DNA of 64,000 nt from Candidatus Pedobacter colombiensis. Lineage in GTDB: Bacteria > Bacteroidota > Bacteroidia > Sphingobacteriales > Sphingobacteriaceae. The notes beneath the pieces were generated by a model. The model was not told the origin of the DNA, searched no databases, and worked only from the letters and a program-made list of their open reading frames with translations. Both the position numbers and the translations under genes were made by a program. The DNA lies in assembly GCA_029202485.1 (NCBI GenBank), contig CP119313.1, positions 2,480,001 to 2,544,000 of the forward strand, given 5' to 3'. Position 1 is the stretch's first letter; each line of letters begins with the position of its first letter. This document shows, piece by piece, positions 61,574 through 64,000 of this stretch.

Positions 61574-63007
61574 TTAATTTCTACTGTATCCAGGGTTCTG
61601 ATCTGCGATATTATTGGTATTCAGCTCTGTAGAAGGAACAGGCAGGATAAGTGAAGTTTCAGACTTAATTTCCGGCCTGAAATCTGCCGATTGGATAGTT
61701 GCAAAAGGAAGCCTGCGCAAAGCCAGCCAGTCCAGCCCGTTCTCAGCCACAAAATTTTTCATGGTTTCCTTAACCACCAGCACCTGGAATGCAGCTGCAC
61801 TGGAAGTACCATCAACAGTGGCAAAATCGGTAAGACCTGCATGGCCCATCACTTCCTTAAGCCGCCCCTTGGCTAATGCCAGGTCTCCACCAGATAATGC
61901 AAGAGCCTCTGCCTGTAACAGGTAAGCTTCTGTTAAACGAAAAGCATAGGCATTAACCGATAATGGCGTAAAACTGATAGTTGTAGGACTTCCTGAATAA
62001 TACTTGGTAAAAGTATTTACCGTTGCTCCTCTTTTTACAATAGGTTTAAAGGTCCACGCTGCCCTCGGGTCATTCTCCATCATTTTGGCTAGCTTGGGAG
62101 TAGCCATATACTGGTTGTAATACTGGTATTGCATGTATTTATAAGTATCATTAGGGAATGGCTGTCCGATCATCATTACTTCCTGACTGCTGGCTCCAAG
62201 AGTCAGGAATATATCCTTTGTAGATCCTTCCAGTTTAAAATTACTGCTTTTAATGATATCATCCGTAAGGCTGATTACAGTAGCGTAATCTGTACCTATT
62301 CCTCTATTCATCAGCACCCTGGCTTTCAACAGCTTGGCCACCCATACATTGGCATAGCTCAACTTGGTATTTCTTAGTGGTAAGCCTGCAATAGCAACAT
62401 CCAGGTCAGCAATTATTCCATCATAACTATCCTTAACATTAGAACGAGGCAGGTTAATGTTGTCAGAATTCACAAATTTATCCCTGATGATAATGCCGTA
62501 TTTACTGTTGATATCCCTGTACTGTCCATAATGAAAAAGCAGATCTGCATTACCAAAGGCTCTTAAAAATCTGGCCTCGGCCTGCAGCTGTTTCTTAGTA
62601 TTATCGGCAATAGTGGTAACCGGTTCAATATTCTTCAGAAATCCATTGGCTGCATTAACCAGATTATAAGCATATCCCCATTTACCGGCCGCAGCAGGAC
62701 TGTTTCTATTCACCGTAAAGTCATTCAGCCCATCGGTGTTGTTGTTTACAAGCAGACCGCTCAGCTCAGAAGGTACAGTTTCAAAAACATCTATCCATCT
62801 AAGGGAGGGAACCCCGTTATTGTCTGTCGATGAATTTGCAAAGCGATAATAAACACCATTAAGTACAGTACCAGCACTTTTTGCATCGATGATCACATTT
62901 CCATCTACCTGTCGGTCGGAAGGAAATACATTCAGCTCCTTTTTACAGCTCATAAAAATACAGGCTGGTAAAACAAGCATTAACCATTTTTTATATGAAA
63001 GTTTCAT
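61574..63007 (-). CDS. SusD/RagB-family nutrient-binding lipoprotein
   Basis: 477 residues. Lipobox in LMLVLPACIFMSCKKELN; N-terminal SusD region (SAGTVLNGVYYRFANSS), TPR-like helices (KKQLQAEARFLRAFGNADLL), and C-terminal signature region YAFRLTEAYLLQAEALALSG and GLDWLALRRLPF. It caps the SusC channel encoded upstream, 20 bp away. Substrate not visible; no glycosidase, sulfatase or peptidase is in view. Confidence 0.93.
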   Translation of the reverse strand: MKLSYKKWLMLVLPACIFMSCKKELNVFPSDRQVDGNVIIDAKSAGTVLNGVYYRFANSSTDNNGVPSLRWIDVFETVPSELSGLLVNNNTDGLNDFTVNRNSPAAAGKWGYAYNLVNAANGFLKNIEPVTTIADNTKKQLQAEARFLRAFGNADLLFHYGQYRDINSKYGIIIRDKFVNSDNINLPRSNVKDSYDGIIADLDVAIAGLPLRNTKLSYANVWVAKLLKARVLMNRGIGTDYATVISLTDDIIKSSNFKLEGSTKDIFLTLGASSQEVMMIGQPFPNDTYKYMQYQYYNQYMATPKLAKMMENDPRAAWTFKPIVKRGATVNTFTKYYSGSPTTISFTPLSVNAYAFRLTEAYLLQAEALALSGGDLALAKGRLKEVMGHAGLTDFATVDGTSSAAAFQVLVVKETMKNFVAENGLDWLALRRLPFATIQSADFRPEIKSETSLILPVPSTELNTNNIADQNPGYSRN

Positions 63008-63027
63008 GTGAATAATTTAAAATTGAA

Positions 63028-64000
63028 TTAAAAACCTAGTTTAAACCCTAACGAAAATGACCTTACCGTTGGATAATTGCTCACGTCAAAATATCCGCCA
63101 CTTACACTATAGGTATCATTAGTAGTTTCAGGATCATTTCCCGGGTATTTGGTAATGGTAAACAGATTGGTAGCAGATGCAAATAATGAAGCATTCAGCA
63201 AACCTGCCCTTTCCATCCATTTGGATTTACCCAGCTTGTAGTTTAGAGAAACCGTTCTTAACTTGATATAAGATGAGCTGAAAACATTCATATTAGATAT
63301 TGGAGCCACACCATCGCCATACAATAAACGAGGCTGATTCGTTTCCGTATTACCCGCATGATACCTATTTAACATCACTGCGTTGGCGTTGGAAGATCCG
63401 GAGAACTGCATACTGCCAATGTGATCTCCCCATACCAGGCTTCCTCCCTGTGAGAAGGTGAAATAAAATTGCAGGTCAAAATTCTTATAACCAAAACCCT
63501 GACTAAAGCCACCATAATACTTAGGTGCAGCCTGAGCGATGATCTCATTAGTTTTTGGGAAAGCACTTTGATACTGTTTGTACTGTTCGTAATCCAATTC
63601 ATACATCAGGTCGCCGATATTTGTGTACGGGTAAAAAATCATTCCAATAAACCCGAGCTCCTTCTTATAAGCATCCAGTTGCTCCTGGGTCTTGATAATA
63701 CCTGTTACCTTATAACCTGTAATCAGACCAAGTGGTTTGCCTTCAATCAGTGTCGTGCTGTTACCCAGTTCCAAGCCAGTTAAGCTTCCAATCTGTTTCA
63801 GATTTGCAGTAGCATCTAATTTGGTTACCAGCGATTTATTCCAGGTCACATTCAAAGACCCATTCCATCTGAAGTTTTTAGAGCGTATGATGTCACCAGC
63901 AAGAGAAACTTCCAAACCTGTATTTTTAATATCAGCCGTATTTCTCAACAAAGAAGAAAAAGAACTGCTGGATGCAATTGGCAAGGACAATAACACCCCA
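63028..64000 (-). CDS. SusC/RagA TonB-dependent receptor, C-terminal part
   Basis: At least 323 codons, open at the right window edge. It is the end of a TonB-dependent barrel: NTADIKNTGLEVSLAGDIIR, then RWNGSLNVTWNKSLVTKLDA, DLQFYFTFSQGGSLVWGDHI and the C-terminus TVRSFSLGFKLGF with a final aromatic residue. The start and any STN or CarboxypepD-like domain lie beyond 64000. It is directly upstream of the susD-like gene. Confidence 0.92.
   Translation of the reverse strand, partial: GVLLSLPIASSSSFSSLLRNTADIKNTGLEVSLAGDIIRSKNFRWNGSLNVTWNKSLVTKLDATANLKQIGSLTGLELGNSTTLIEGKPLGLITGYKVTGIIKTQEQLDAYKKELGFIGMIFYPYTNIGDLMYELDYEQYKQYQSAFPKTNEIIAQAAPKYYGGFSQGFGYKNFDLQFYFTFSQGGSLVWGDHIGSMQFSGSSNANAVMLNRYHAGNTETNQPRLLYGDGVAPISNMNVFSSSYIKLRTVSLNYKLGKSKWMERAGLLNASLFASATNLFTITKYPGNDPETTNDTYSVSGGYFDVSNYPTVRSFSLGFKLGF

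Overview
The window comes from a Bacteroidota genome, most likely a member of Sphingobacteriaceae close to Pedobacter. The evidence is SusC/SusD pairs, an ECF sigma/FecR cassette, a type IX secretion (T9SS) type B C-terminal domain, DUF4369/TlpA proteins, -7 boxes of the Bacteroidota form TAnnTTTG, AT-rich intergenic DNA and very tight stop/start overlaps. The genus is inferred. I saw no rRNA, tRNA, CRISPR array or intact transposase.

Region by region. (1) 1-4.6 kb: an RND efflux adaptor (cut by the left edge) and its TolC-like outer membrane factor, preceded by a response regulator/histidine kinase pair; a phased repeat array and a palindrome sit in the two promoter regions. (2) 4.7-6.9 kb: tatA, efp with a bidirectional terminator, a DoxX-like protein and an outer membrane beta-barrel protein. 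(3) 7-13 kb: one respiratory operon, cox2-cox1-cox3-ctaG-small subunit-Rieske-cytochrome b/c, with cytochrome c domains fused to both Cox2 and cytochrome b. (4) 13.4-17.8 kb: small stress and housekeeping type genes (YdeI/OmdA, SRPBCC, PRC-barrel, DsbD-N-like, YCII, cupin). (5) 17.9-26.1 kb: sigma factor, FecR, transducer-type SusC, SusD and an exported metallophosphoesterase, a regulated uptake locus. (6) 26.2-35.7 kb: MarC, two hyperacidic small proteins, RibD/DHFR-like protein, TPR lipoprotein, NamZ-like muramidase, YjbQ, methionine aminopeptidase, S9 peptidase. (7) 36-38.8 kb: a beta-propeller protein divergent from an unrecognised exported protein. (8) 38.8-39.4 kb: two decayed genes (DUF2200 with a nonsense codon, VOC with a frameshift). 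(9) 39.4-44 kb: three alpha/beta hydrolases, a cupin and two thioredoxin-like exported proteins. (10) 44-50.2 kb: VgrG, PAAR, an exported protein of unknown function and a 1160-residue T9SS cargo, all on one strand. (11) 50.2-54.5 kb: a patchy region with fragments of DUF1801 and Fic genes, a PAS protein, a hydroxyisourate hydrolase and an AraC regulator. (12) 54.5-59.3 kb: two paralogous amidohydrolases on divergent transcripts, one with an ankyrin lipoprotein and the other with an MFS transporter. (13) 59.3-64 kb: a SusC/SusD locus followed by two DUF4369/TlpA proteins, cut by the right edge.

The most interesting points are the respiratory operon that appears to build a menaquinol:O2 chain with tethered cytochrome c, the VgrG-PAAR-T9SS cargo cluster, the probable regulator-binding array upstream of the efflux operon, the divergent amidohydrolase pair, and several gene remnants that are easy to miss because their frames are broken.
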